From assembly GCF_001436375.1 (NCBI RefSeq), contig NZ_AZGA01000088.1:298714-362713 (forward strand): a DNA stretch of 64,000 nucleotides, written 5' to 3'. The notes below the pieces were generated by a model. It did no database searches, had not been told where the DNA came from, and saw only the letters and a list, made by a program, of their open reading frames with translations. This DNA comes from Agrilactobacillus composti DSM 18527 = JCM 14202 (lineage in GTDB: Bacteria; Bacillota; Bacilli; Lactobacillales; Lactobacillaceae). The position numbers and the translations under genes are program-made. Positions 25,110-34,110 of this stretch are shown here, in pieces (the first letter of the stretch is position 1; each line of letters starts with the position of its first letter).

Positions 25110-26306
25110 ATGGCTAGTTTAAAAAAAGCTTGGAATCCCATGCTGGCGATTCCTATCTTAGGGGCATTATCTGCCTTTTACTTCGGCTTGACCCAAACAT
25201 TTTGGGCCGTGACCGGGGAATTCACCCGCTGGGGCGCCAGTTTGATGAACTTGGTGGGCATTGATACTTCCCATTATTCTTATTTAAAACTGATCCATTA
25301 CCAAGGTACCGTTTTAGACCGCGTGGATGGCATTATGATCATCGGCATGTTCTTAGGGGCTTTTGTGGCTGCTTTGATTTCCAATAACGTAAAATTACGT
25401 TGGCCCACGTCTAAAATCCGTATCGGCCAAGCTATTGGCGGCGGTATTTTAGCCGGCTTTGGGGCTAGGTTGGCCATGGGCTGTAATTTGGCCGCCTTCT
25501 TCACCGGAATTCCCCAATTTTCGTTACATGCCTGGATCTTTACTATTTTCACAGTCATTGGCACTTATTTTGGAACTAAAATTATTAAAATGCCCTTCTT
25601 CAGACCCCGGGTCAAGTTACAGAAGAAAAACAGCCACACCTTAGCAGATTTACACCAGGGGGATCACACCAGCCGTAATCGGGTCTTGTTGATTCTGGCC
25701 GGCGTAGCTATCGTGGGCTTGTTCTTTGTGGAAGCCAACAAAGCGGCTCTGCTGCCTTGGGTACTGATCTTTGGCTTAGCCTTTGGGTTCTTATTGGAAA
25801 AAGGCCAAGTATGCTTCACCTCTGCTTTTCGAGACCTGTGGACTGCCGGCCGGACGAATATGACCAAAGCCATTATCGTGGGGATGTTAGTCAGTACCAT
25901 CATCACCTACTTCTTCATCCGTTCGGGTATCCCAGCTAAAATTATGTGGGCCGGGCCCAATGTGGTGATTGGCGGCTTTGTCTTTGGCATTGGTATCGTG
26001 ATTGCTGGGGGCTGTGAAACTGGTTGGATGTACCGGGCCATGGAAGGCCAAGTTCACTACATGTTAGTGGGCGTGGGCAATATCATTGGCTCCATGTTAC
26101 TGGTCATCAGCTGGGATGCCCTGGCACCAAAAATCGTCATGCCCTTTCCAAAAGTCAACTTGTTAACTTCTTTAGGTAATTATGGTGGTTTAGCCTTTAC
26201 ATATGGGGCTTTGTTGCTATCATTGTTGCTGGTGATGTGGTATGAACGGCATTTCTTCAAGAAAAATTCTGAGCCTACTAAGGAGGTCCTAGCCCATGAA
26301 AACTGA
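25110..26306 (+). CDS. yedE: YedE-family sulfur/selenium membrane transporter
   Basis: About 398 residues, close to E. coli YedE in length. WAVTGEFTRWG, GFGARLAMGCNLAAFFTGIPQ, ICFTSAFRD-type (QVCFTSAFRDLW) and GGCETGWMYRAMEGQVHY are nearly the same as YedE as I recall it. The conserved cysteines in MGCNLA, QVCFTS and GGCETG are those thought to handle thiosulfate or a selenium compound in the YeeE/YedE family. About ten helices in two repeats are visible. The start ATG 25110 is preferred to GTG 25101. It overlaps yedF by 11 bases; that pair is conserved in many genomes. Confidence 0.92.
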   Translation: MASLKKAWNPMLAIPILGALSAFYFGLTQTFWAVTGEFTRWGASLMNLVGIDTSHYSYLKLIHYQGTVLDRVDGIMIIGMFLGAFVAALISNNVKLRWPTSKIRIGQAIGGGILAGFGARLAMGCNLAAFFTGIPQFSLHAWIFTIFTVIGTYFGTKIIKMPFFRPRVKLQKKNSHTLADLHQGDHTSRNRVLLILAGVAIVGLFFVEANKAALLPWVLIFGLAFGFLLEKGQVCFTSAFRDLWTAGRTNMTKAIIVGMLVSTIITYFFIRSGIPAKIMWAGPNVVIGGFVFGIGIVIAGGCETGWMYRAMEGQVHYMLVGVGNIIGSMLLVISWDALAPKIVMPFPKVNLLTSLGNYGGLAFTYGALLLSLLLVMWYERHFFKKNSEPTKEVLAHEN

Positions 26307-26538
26307 TTATAATATTGATTACTTGTTAGATTTAAAGGGCGAACCTTGTCCCTTCCCAGCCATGTCCACCATTGATGCATATGATGATATGGCTGACGAA
26401 GAAGTCATTGAAGTTCTCAGTGATTGTCCCCAGTCCATCAATAGCATCCCGGTAGACGCCAAAAAGCGGGGTCACGATGTTTTGTTGGTACAACAAGATG
26501 GTCCCACTTTTCGCTATGTGATTCGCGTGCATAAATAA
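26296..26538 (+). CDS. yedF: TusA/YedF-family sulfur carrier protein
   Basis: An 80-residue protein of the SirA/TusA fold. The motif GEPCPFPAM contains the acceptor cysteine that carries persulfide, and SDCPQSINSIPVDAKKRGHDV and QQDGPTFRY match E. coli YedF closely. Such carriers pass sulfur, and in some organisms selenium, from a transporter or rhodanese to an acceptor. Its coupling to yedE by overlapping codons means the transported atom is probably handed over directly. AAGGAGG precedes the ATG. Confidence 0.93.
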   Translation: MKTDYNIDYLLDLKGEPCPFPAMSTIDAYDDMADEEVIEVLSDCPQSINSIPVDAKKRGHDVLLVQQDGPTFRYVIRVHK

Positions 26539-26558
26539 TTACCCTGAAGCTAAAATAA

Positions 26559-26600
26559 GGCGCTTTGAAATGAGCTGATTCATTTCAAAGCGCCCTTTTA
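26559..26600 (+). terminator. terminator after yedF
   Basis: GGCGCTTTGAAATGA pairs over 15 bp with TCATTTCAAAGCGCC, followed by CTTTTA. It separates the rightward yedEF transcript from the convergent aldo-keto reductase gene. Confidence 0.85.
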
Positions 26601-26602
26601 GG

Positions 26603-27523
26603 TTATTTAAAGTCCTTAAATAATTGATCAATCTGTTGATAATCGGCATCACTCAAACGCACATCCAAGGCACCCACATTACTTTTGACTTGTTCCGGTT
26701 TCCGGGCCCCAGGAATCACCACGCTAATGTCAGGGTTTGCCATATACCAGGCTAATATCACTTGGGCCACGGTAGCTGCTTGGCCATCCGCCAACGTTTT
26801 AACTTGGCCTAATGCCGTTAAAATTTCCTGGTATTGGGCCGGGGTAAATTGGTTAAACTTATCCCCGTCACCGGCGGTATACTTCCCGGTCAACAAACCA
26901 GAAGCCAGTGGGAAATAAGGCACAAACGAAATCTGATTGGCTTTTAAGTAAGGCATTAACGCCTGTTCTGCTTGGCGGTGAACCAGGCTATAATTATCTT
27001 CCACAATATCCAAGGCCCCGTCGCGATTAGCTTCTTGGACTTGATCAAAGGAGAAGTTAGAAACCCCCACGGCTCGGATTTTGCCGGCTTTTTTAGCCCT
27101 GGCCAAAGCATCCACGGCTTCGTCTTTCGGGGTGTGGTCATCGGGAAAATGAATATAAAAAATATCAATATAATCAGTCTTTAACCGTTTTAAAGCGGCA
27201 TCAATGGCCTGGGTCAAAAACTGAGGATCATTATTGGCCTTTAAGTCATGGTTGGGATCTTGCGCTGCTTTGGTGGCGATCAAAACTTCATGGCGGGGAT
27301 ATTTTTGCAAAACTTCGCCAATGATTTCTTCAGAACGACCTAAGCCATACATAAACGCGGTATCCAGCAAAGTGATTCCTTGATCTAGCGCCGCTTTGAC
27401 AACCGCGGCCCCATCTGTATCCAACAGCCCAGGAAATAGGTTGTGGCCCCCTACTTTATTGGTCCCTAACCCTAATTTGATGGTGGAAATATCGGTCTTA
27501 CCAATCTTAACTGTTTCTGTCAC
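26603..27523 (-). CDS. aldo-keto reductase
   Basis: A 306-residue NADPH-dependent oxidoreductase. The catalytic tetrad is visible: Asp in LLDTAFMYG with the Tyr, Lys in LIATKAA, and His in FYIHFPDD. GVSNFS and VVIPGARKPEQV are the cofactor-binding blocks. The substrate, an aldehyde or ketone, cannot be told from sequence. It is a stand-alone gene with terminators on both sides and lies at the border to the more AT-rich hut region. Confidence 0.93.
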   Translation of the reverse strand: MTETVKIGKTDISTIKLGLGTNKVGGHNLFPGLLDTDGAAVVKAALDQGITLLDTAFMYGLGRSEEIIGEVLQKYPRHEVLIATKAAQDPNHDLKANNDPQFLTQAIDAALKRLKTDYIDIFYIHFPDDHTPKDEAVDALARAKKAGKIRAVGVSNFSFDQVQEANRDGALDIVEDNYSLVHRQAEQALMPYLKANQISFVPYFPLASGLLTGKYTAGDGDKFNQFTPAQYQEILTALGQVKTLADGQAATVAQVILAWYMANPDISVVIPGARKPEQVKSNVGALDVRLSDADYQQIDQLFKDFK

Positions 27524-27590
27524 ATTATCAGCTCCTTCTGACTTATTGTAAGTAATTCTAACACAAAATTATGCCATTTTAGACACCAAA

Positions 27591-28460
27591 TCAAGAATAA
27601 AATACGTCGTTTTTTATATTTTGATTTTCGATTTGTTTCAATCTGTCTTTAATATTAGGTAATTTTTTCGCAGCATCTCTTACCAACAAGTTAATCAATA
27701 ATATTGGTGTACTGTATACATCAAAAACTGAGGACGTCGTAATCGGTGTGATAACCGGGTTATCGGCTAATTGCATTAAAGGCGATAATCGACTGTCCGT
27801 TATTCCGCTAATGGCGTAGCCAGCTTCATGTAAACTTTTTAATTTATTCACCATTATTTTTGAGTAGCGGGGTAATAAAATCGTCAAAATTGTGACACCT
27901 TTTGTTGAATTTAATTCAAGATTGTCCCATGAAGCTGTTCCTGGACGAACTTGGTAAATATTGGGTCGTAATTTATCTAGAATATAATACATATACGGCA
28001 TTAACGTTTCTGACATCCTGTCTGAAATTAAAACAAGCTTATCGCTATTAGTAATCACATTAACCAATGATTGATAAGCATCTTGTTGAATAACCTCTTG
28101 TAACTCTTGGATATTATCAATTTCTTGTCCAAGTATATTTGAATTGCTGTCTTTATTATCGCGATCCAAAACTTTCAAGCGGCGCGGCATAGTCATCTCC
28201 GTACTAACAACTTTTTGGAGATACCGCAAAAAATCGTTATAGCCTTTATATCCCATCTGAATGCAAAATCTAGAGATACTGCCCTGACTGACGCCCACGA
28301 CTTTACTTAATTCTATCGCTGTTAAAAAAACAATTTCATTGTAGTTTTTCTCAATATATCTGGCAATTTTCTCATATGTTCCTGATTCCGTCGCAACCTT
28401 TGAAAGCCTATTGACTAATACCTCAATATTAGGGATGTCCTTGCCTGCTTGATTTAACAT
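27591..28460 (-). CDS. RpiR/MurR-family transcriptional regulator
   Basis: A 289-residue regulator. Residues about 1-80 form the RpiR helix-turn-helix (LTAIELSKVVGVSQGSISRFCIQMGY), and residues about 130-260 a SIS domain with LVLISDRMSE, which usually binds a phosphosugar. It is the last gene of the leftward hut operon and overlaps hutD by 32 bases, with its own AAGGG site. It probably controls the operon in response to a pathway intermediate. The perfect palindrome after the operon promoter (40478-40492) is a likely operator. A SIS-type regulator is unusual for histidine catabolism. Confidence 0.88.
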   Translation of the reverse strand: MLNQAGKDIPNIEVLVNRLSKVATESGTYEKIARYIEKNYNEIVFLTAIELSKVVGVSQGSISRFCIQMGYKGYNDFLRYLQKVVSTEMTMPRRLKVLDRDNKDSNSNILGQEIDNIQELQEVIQQDAYQSLVNVITNSDKLVLISDRMSETLMPYMYYILDKLRPNIYQVRPGTASWDNLELNSTKGVTILTILLPRYSKIMVNKLKSLHEAGYAISGITDSRLSPLMQLADNPVITPITTSSVFDVYSTPILLINLLVRDAAKKLPNIKDRLKQIENQNIKNDVFYS

Positions 28461-29040
28461 CTAAATCACCCTTCTGATTAAGCTCAACTTTTAATAGTTT
28501 GAATACATGCTGCCCAAGTACTTCAACCGTCGTTGGCTCCTGTGCATCTGAAATGGCCACAAAATCACCTGCAATCATTTGAACAGCACCCTTTGAATTT
28601 TGAATCTTTAACTCTAAGTTACCATATACAAGATAAAACACCACCATTGTTGTACGGAAACTTATTTTTGAATTTGTTTCAATAACAGTCAAGTGTTGCT
28701 GCCAGCGCGGAGAAGTCATCACATTGAAGTCCGTCGTACAACCATGTGCTCGAACTGCCTCAGAACCGGCAAACTGGACTTGTTGAAATGGGTTCACTCT
28801 TTTAACAGCGTTATCAAAAATTAAGGTAATCGGGTCTGTCAAGGGTATCAAAGTTCGTCGATAGCCCGTCAAATCAGAAAAGGTAGATTCTGCCAGCTCA
28901 ATAGTTGCAGATGAAATCCTAATTTCAAAGTTCCGCTTTGAATATGAAGTAAGTTCAGGAAATAAAAAAAGCTCTGTGGTTTTACCGCCAGTCCATTCGC
29001 TAACCTCATATGAATCTGAACTTAAATGCTCAACATTCAT
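28429..29040 (-). CDS. hutD: HutD-family protein
   Basis: A 203-residue protein of the HutD fold (bicupin). WTGGKTTELFLFPE is the diagnostic N-terminal motif, and FEIRISSATIELAESTFSDL with GYRRTLIPLTDPI follows. HutD proteins accompany histidine-utilisation operons and are thought to limit the pathway by binding an intermediate, probably formiminoglutamate or urocanate. Here it follows the ABC genes after an 89-base gap with a hairpin, and precedes the regulator. GAAGGGATG lies upstream of ATG. Confidence 0.9.
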   Translation of the reverse strand: MNVEHLSSDSYEVSEWTGGKTTELFLFPELTSYSKRNFEIRISSATIELAESTFSDLTGYRRTLIPLTDPITLIFDNAVKRVNPFQQVQFAGSEAVRAHGCTTDFNVMTSPRWQQHLTVIETNSKISFRTTMVVFYLVYGNLELKIQNSKGAVQMIAGDFVAISDAQEPTTVEVLGQHVFKLLKVELNQKGDLDVKSSRQGHP

Positions 29041-29073
29041 GTACGCTCATCCCTTCATAAATCTTGTAATGTG

Positions 29074-29119
29074 CAAAACAAAGTGGTTGAGTCCAAGTGA
29101 ATCCTCTGGCCCAACCACT
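29074..29119 (-). terminator. internal hairpin between the ABC and hutD genes
   Basis: On the minus strand AGTGGTTG pairs with CAACCACT, then TTGTTTTG. It may reduce transcription into hutD and the regulator gene. Confidence 0.5.
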
Positions 29120-29129
29120 CATCTGTTCT

Positions 29130-29900
29130 CTACATAACTTTCATACTTTCGGTCCGAATCAAATTACTGGCTTGACGTTTATATTCTAAGAACTTCTCAG
29201 TTAGCCGGGTATTATAGTCCCTTTGTTTACCAAGATCCACATCAATTATATCCTTTATTTTACCAGGTCTGGCGGACATGACCACTACGCGATTAGCCAG
29301 CAAAATTGCTTCTTCAATGTCATGGGTAACCATTACAATCGTTTTTGGAGAAGTTTGCCAAACTTTCAATAAAAGCTCTTGCATCACTTCACGTGTTTGC
29401 ATGTCTAAAGCGCCAAAGGGTTCATCTAACAATAATACGTCTGGATTATTTGCTAAACCTCTGGCTAAGGCAGTGCGCTGCTGCATGCCACCCGATAGGT
29501 TCTTCGGATACAAATCTTCAAATCCCTTAAGACCAACCAGATCAATATATTGTTTAGCTATTTCAATACGTTTGGTTTTATTCACACCTTTTTCTTTTAA
29601 ACCAAACTCTACATTTTTCTGAATGGTCATCCAAGGAAATAGACTATACTGTTGAAAAACCATCCCCCGATCAGGCCCAGGTCCAGTAACTTGACTGCCA
29701 TGACACATAACATGGCCTTCTGAAGCTGTTTCCAGACCACCAATAATTCTTAATAAAGTCGATTTTCCGCAACCGGATGTTCCTAAAATGGTGACAAATT
29801 CTTTATCCTCAATCGCTAAATCGATACTGTTAAGTGCCTGAACTGATCCCTTTTTTGTTGTGAATCGCTTAGAAACGCCTTGAACTTTGATACTTTCCAT
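29130..29900 (-). CDS. ABC transporter ATP-binding protein, SsuB/TauB type
   Basis: A 256-residue ATPase. Walker A is GTSGCGKST, the signature LSGGMQQRTALARGL, Walker B VLLLDEPFGALD, and the switch VTHDIEEA. It belongs to the nitrate/sulfonate/taurine branch. It forms an importer with the permease just upstream and the NMT1-type receptor encoded between HutU and the dehydrogenase. The importer genes are scattered within one operon of catabolic genes, so the imported solute is probably its substrate. TAGGTGAT precedes the ATG. Confidence 0.92.
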   Translation of the reverse strand: MESIKVQGVSKRFTTKKGSVQALNSIDLAIEDKEFVTILGTSGCGKSTLLRIIGGLETASEGHVMCHGSQVTGPGPDRGMVFQQYSLFPWMTIQKNVEFGLKEKGVNKTKRIEIAKQYIDLVGLKGFEDLYPKNLSGGMQQRTALARGLANNPDVLLLDEPFGALDMQTREVMQELLLKVWQTSPKTIVMVTHDIEEAILLANRVVVMSARPGKIKDIIDVDLGKQRDYNTRLTEKFLEYKRQASNLIRTESMKVM

Positions 29901-29910
29901 AATATATCAC

Positions 29911-30798
29911 CTACCGCTCATTTGTGCTCCAAGGAAATAGTCGTTTGTTTAGCATAATCAAGACACTGTCACAAATCAAACCGATTAGTCCTAGGATTAA
30001 AATACCAACAAAGATACTATCCACTTTCATAGTTCGCTGTGCTTGTAAAATCGTATAACCAATCCCAGAAGACGCCCCCACCATTTCGGCAACAATCACA
30101 TATGTCCAGGCCCATCCTAGAACAATTCGAATGGTATTCATAATATCTGGAATGCTTTTTGGCAGAATAACTTTCCAAAGTACATTAATTGGTGTTGTGC
30201 CTAAAGTATAAGAAACCTCAATTAATGAAGATTCAACATTTCGAATATTATTAGCAATCATCAAGATAAGTTGCGGCAAGCTACCTAAAATAATGATAGC
30301 TATTTTTTCTTTTTCACCAATTCCGATCCAAAAAATAAAGAGTGGAATAAAAGCAGATGCTGGCATGTAGCGCACAAATGAGAATACTGGCTCAAAAAAT
30401 GCTGCAACCGGCGCATAGGCACCAACAAAGATACCTATAGGCAAAGCAACAAGCAAAGCAACTGCAAAACCAAGCATAACTCGCATGACAGTCACACCAA
30501 TATCTGTCCAAAATCCGGAAGTCATCATCCGCACCGCTTCTTGAAGAGTTGCGCTAGGGGATGGTGCAAACAAGGGATCAACAATACCGGTGTATGTAAC
30601 TACTGACCAAGCTAATATCAAAAATACGAATGCCAGAACACCCATCAAAAATGCACTTCTTTTGGAAATACTTTTTTGAGGAACAAACTGACGTTGTACT
30701 TTTTTCAAAATGGAAACTGTTTTCACTTGAGGGGCTGCTTTTTCTTCACTTAACTGAGATGCTTCGATGGTACCAATTTTTATTTTCTGGTTCTCCAT
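29911..30798 (-). CDS. ABC transporter permease, SsuC/TauC type
   Basis: About 295 residues from ATG 30798, which has AAGGTGG nine bases upstream; the gene overlaps the 3' end of hutI by about 53 bases. The first 60 residues are a hydrophilic cytoplasmic tail, followed by six helices. ALPIGIFVGAYA, ARYM-like VRYMPASAFIPLFIFWIGIGE and the EAA loop EVSYTLGTTPINVLWKVILP mark the SsuC family. It works with the adjacent ATPase and the NMT1-type receptor. Confidence 0.9.
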   Translation of the reverse strand: MENQKIKIGTIEASQLSEEKAAPQVKTVSILKKVQRQFVPQKSISKRSAFLMGVLAFVFLILAWSVVTYTGIVDPLFAPSPSATLQEAVRMMTSGFWTDIGVTVMRVMLGFAVALLVALPIGIFVGAYAPVAAFFEPVFSFVRYMPASAFIPLFIFWIGIGEKEKIAIIILGSLPQLILMIANNIRNVESSLIEVSYTLGTTPINVLWKVILPKSIPDIMNTIRIVLGWAWTYVIVAEMVGASSGIGYTILQAQRTMKVDSIFVGILILGLIGLICDSVLIMLNKRLFPWSTNER

Positions 30799-32056
30799 TC
30801 GTATCAACCACCTTTCCACGCTTCATAACTCGCACAACATCATTCATGCCGGTATGATAGACCATGTACCGATAATCAGGAACATTTAAAAATACAATAT
30901 CTGCAAGCTTGCCAACTTCTAACGATCCAATAGAATCCGCCCGATCTATGGCTGCAGCGGCATTTATTGTCAATGCTGTTAGAATCTCAGCTGGTGTCAT
31001 TTTCATTGTCACACTGGCTAAAGCAATCATTAGGGGCACTGAACAGGTATACGCACTGCCTGGATTATAATCAGAGGCTAATGAGACTGCACAACCCGAA
31101 TCAATCATTTGCCGAGCCGGCGCAAACTCTTCCTGCAAACAAAAAGCAGTACATGGCAATAACGTTGCTATTGTGCGACTGCGATTTGCTAAATCTCGAA
31201 TCTCGGCTGATGTTATTCGCAACAAATGATCGGCCGATGTGGCATTTAGCTTAGCTGCAAGTGTGGCACCGCCAAGGTTTGCTATTTCGTCAGCATGAAT
31301 TTTTATCTTAAATCCATAATCTATCGCAGCAGATAACAACCGCTCAGCTTGCTTTAACGTGAAAACACCTTGATCACAAAAGACATCTACATATTCAGCC
31401 AGATGTGTAGCGGCAATTTTTGGTAGCATAGTATTGATAATCCAATTAATATAGCCATCCCCATCACCACTAAATTCAAGGGGAATGGCATGTGCTCCAA
31501 GAAACGTCGCTACAACATCCATATCTAAATCTTGATTTAATTGTTGTATTAACGTTAGTTCTTCAAGCTCTGTTCGTTCATCTAAGCCATAGCCACTTTT
31601 AATTTCGGCCGTTGTTACTCCAAAACGTAGCATTTCTGATAATCTTCGCTTGCTTTCATTTAACAGTAGGCCAGGATCGGCTAATCTAGTTGCACGTACT
31701 GTATTTTGTATGCCACCACCCGCAGCCATTATTGCCATATAAGTGGCCCCTGATAGTCGCTGACAAAATTCATCTAAACGCTCTCCTGCAAACATTAAGT
31801 GAGTATGCGAATCAATTAATCCTGGTATTAGGGTCTGACCGGAAGCGTCTATGACATAAATTTCAGATTGATTTTCGCTTTCGTGTAAATACTGTTGAAC
31901 AGACGCGCTTGGCCCAATTTGTTGAATGACCCCATCTTCAATATAAATACTGCCAGTCTCTATCAGTCGTAGCCCATTCATTTGCTTGCCGCGTTTTGCA
32001 CAAGTTCCAATTGGCGTAGCAATTTGTGCTGCATTTTCAATGAGTACTCTATTCAT
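30746..32056 (-). CDS. hutI: imidazolonepropionase
   Basis: About 436 residues. It hydrolyses imidazolone-5-propionate to N-formimino-L-glutamate. Metal and substrate sites are clear: HTH in DSHTHLMFAGERLDEF, TTAEIKSGYGL, HADE in IKIHADEIANLGG, and SDYNPGSAY. AGGAGG stands ten bases ahead of ATG 32056; an ATG two codons earlier is too close to it. It overlaps or abuts hutU, the preceding step. The protein is slightly longer than most HutI. Confidence 0.95.
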   Translation of the reverse strand: MNRVLIENAAQIATPIGTCAKRGKQMNGLRLIETGSIYIEDGVIQQIGPSASVQQYLHESENQSEIYVIDASGQTLIPGLIDSHTHLMFAGERLDEFCQRLSGATYMAIMAAGGGIQNTVRATRLADPGLLLNESKRRLSEMLRFGVTTAEIKSGYGLDERTELEELTLIQQLNQDLDMDVVATFLGAHAIPLEFSGDGDGYINWIINTMLPKIAATHLAEYVDVFCDQGVFTLKQAERLLSAAIDYGFKIKIHADEIANLGGATLAAKLNATSADHLLRITSAEIRDLANRSRTIATLLPCTAFCLQEEFAPARQMIDSGCAVSLASDYNPGSAYTCSVPLMIALASVTMKMTPAEILTALTINAAAAIDRADSIGSLEVGKLADIVFLNVPDYRYMVYHTGMNDVVRVMKRGKVVDTNGEPENKNWYHRSISVK

Positions 32057-32061
32057 ACCCA

Positions 32062-34080
32062 TCACACCTCCTTGGGATAGCTTGCTCTAACTGCTTCACC
32101 AATAACTTGTTCGTTTGCGACGAAGGGTTCTGTGATATGGGCCTTACCTGCATATTTATTGTTAAAATCTTGCGTTACTAATACGGCATTCTTATTACGC
32201 GCCCAATTGCGCCGGGCAACGCCACCCATAACATCCCAAAGAATGCTGCTTTGAATGATCGCATCAACTCGTTGACTACCATCAAGAACCAAGCCAAAGC
32301 CACCGTTGATTGCTTTACCAATGCCAACACCACCACCATTATGCAATGTCACTAAGCTCATACCCCGTGCAGCATTACCAGCAAAACACTGAACAGCCAT
32401 ATCGGCCATCACATTACTACCATCCGTAATATTAGAAGTTTCGCGAAAAGGTGAATCCGTCCCACTAACATCATGATGATCTCGACCAATCATCACTGGA
32501 CCAATAACCTGTTCCCGCACTAATTTGTTAAAGGCCAGTGCAATATCAATTCTACCCTGAGCATCTTGATATAGTATCCGTGCTTGAGTTCCGACAACTA
32601 AATTATGTTTTTCGGCATCCCGAATCCAATTATAATTATCACGGTCTTGATAGCGTCGTTTGGGATCAATGCAAGCCATAGCAGCTAAATCGGTTTGATG
32701 TAAATCGGAAGCTTTTCCAGATAAGCAAACCCAACGAAATGGGCCATAACCATAATCAAAGAGCTGTGGCCCCATGATATCTTGAACGTAAGATGGAAAA
32801 ATAAAACCATCCTTGTCATCAATCCCATTTTTAGAAACTACTTTGACCCCAGCATCATAAACTGCCTTTAAAAAAGAATTCCCATAATCAAAGAAATAAG
32901 TATGTGCCGCATGCAGTTGTTGAATCAATTGGAAATGTTTTTTCAACGTTTGATCCACCATCTGATGAAAAGTCTGCCGATCTGTTTTTAATAGTTCCGT
33001 TCGTTGTTCAAATGTTAATCCTTGGGGACAATATCCGCCTTCGTAAGCAGCGTGGCAAGATGTTTGATCGGATAATAAATCAACGTGAATATGATGCTCG
33101 ACAACATATTCTAGTAAATCCACAATATTACCAATATAAGCAATTGATAAATTATCGCCATTGGTTATGGCAGTTTTGACTCTTTGAAAAATCTTATCAG
33201 GATCAGCCAAAGCAATGTCTACCCAACCTTGATCTAGCCGAGTCTGAATTCTAGAAGGATCCACTTCAGCAATAACAGATACGGCACCAGCAATTTGGGC
33301 TGCTTTGGGTTGGGCACCGCTCATTCCCCCAAGCCCTGAACTAATGAATAATTTACCTGATAGATCACCATCTATTGGCACGCCTAACTTTAACCGGCCT
33401 GCATTCAATAATGTATTGTAGGTACCATGGACAATCCCCTGTGGTCCAATATACATCCAGCCTCCAGCTGTCATTTGACCATAATTTGCGACCCCCATTT
33501 CTTCTGCTATCTCCCAGTCCGCCTGGTTATCAAATTCACCAACCATTAAACCATTCGTAATGATTACCCGTGGTGCACCAGGATTTGAAGGGAATAAACC
33601 TAACGGATGACCGGATTCCAATACCAATGTCTGTGAATCAGTCAGTGCTTCTAAATATTTTTTGATCAATCTATATTGCATCCAGTTTTGACATACACTA
33701 CCAGTTTCGCCATAAGTCACTAATTCATAGGGATATAACGCAACTTCAAAATCTAGATTGTTATCTATCATCACTTGAAAAGCTTTGCCATCCGTACAAT
33801 TGCCAGCATAATCTGTTAAAGCATGGCCATAGATACGCCCAGCCGGCCGAAAGCGATAACCATAGATTCGCCCCCGGGTATAAAGCTCATCAAGAAATTC
33901 TGGAATCAACTGCTCATGATATTTTCCAGGAATATACCGCAGTGCATTTTTTAGAGCAACCTCCGTTTGTTTCTCGGTCAACCTGAACCCTCTGGAAGGG
34001 GCCCGACGAATACCCGCTTCAAACTTGGGGTATTCTGGTAAAGGTTCATCTAATACAAATCTAATTGTGCTTGTATCCAT
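32062..34080 (-). CDS. hutU: urocanate hydratase, long form
   Basis: A 672-residue NAD-dependent hydratase that converts urocanate to imidazolone propionate. GIRRAPSRGF, NALRYIP, GQMTAGGWMYIGPQGIVHGT, SSGLGGMSGAQPKAA (NAD site), DQTSCHAAYEGGYCP and FRWVCLSGKASDL are family blocks. The length is that of the roughly 675-residue type that I recall from streptococci and fusobacteria, compared with about 550 in Bacillus. AAGGAG precedes the ATG. No hutH is next to it, so urocanate must come from outside or from another locus. Confidence 0.96.
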   Translation of the reverse strand: MDTSTIRFVLDEPLPEYPKFEAGIRRAPSRGFRLTEKQTEVALKNALRYIPGKYHEQLIPEFLDELYTRGRIYGYRFRPAGRIYGHALTDYAGNCTDGKAFQVMIDNNLDFEVALYPYELVTYGETGSVCQNWMQYRLIKKYLEALTDSQTLVLESGHPLGLFPSNPGAPRVIITNGLMVGEFDNQADWEIAEEMGVANYGQMTAGGWMYIGPQGIVHGTYNTLLNAGRLKLGVPIDGDLSGKLFISSGLGGMSGAQPKAAQIAGAVSVIAEVDPSRIQTRLDQGWVDIALADPDKIFQRVKTAITNGDNLSIAYIGNIVDLLEYVVEHHIHVDLLSDQTSCHAAYEGGYCPQGLTFEQRTELLKTDRQTFHQMVDQTLKKHFQLIQQLHAAHTYFFDYGNSFLKAVYDAGVKVVSKNGIDDKDGFIFPSYVQDIMGPQLFDYGYGPFRWVCLSGKASDLHQTDLAAMACIDPKRRYQDRDNYNWIRDAEKHNLVVGTQARILYQDAQGRIDIALAFNKLVREQVIGPVMIGRDHHDVSGTDSPFRETSNITDGSNVMADMAVQCFAGNAARGMSLVTLHNGGGVGIGKAINGGFGLVLDGSQRVDAIIQSSILWDVMGGVARRNWARNKNAVLVTQDFNNKYAGKAHITEPFVANEQVIGEAVRASYPKEV

Positions 34081-34110
34081 GAAATCGCACTCCTTAAATG
34101 AAAAATTAAA

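Noticed and set aside
26603-27523. Aldo-keto reductase as part of the sulfur or hut clusters
   Set aside because: It is convergent with yedF, separated by a terminator, and differs in composition from the hut operon; nothing links it to either.
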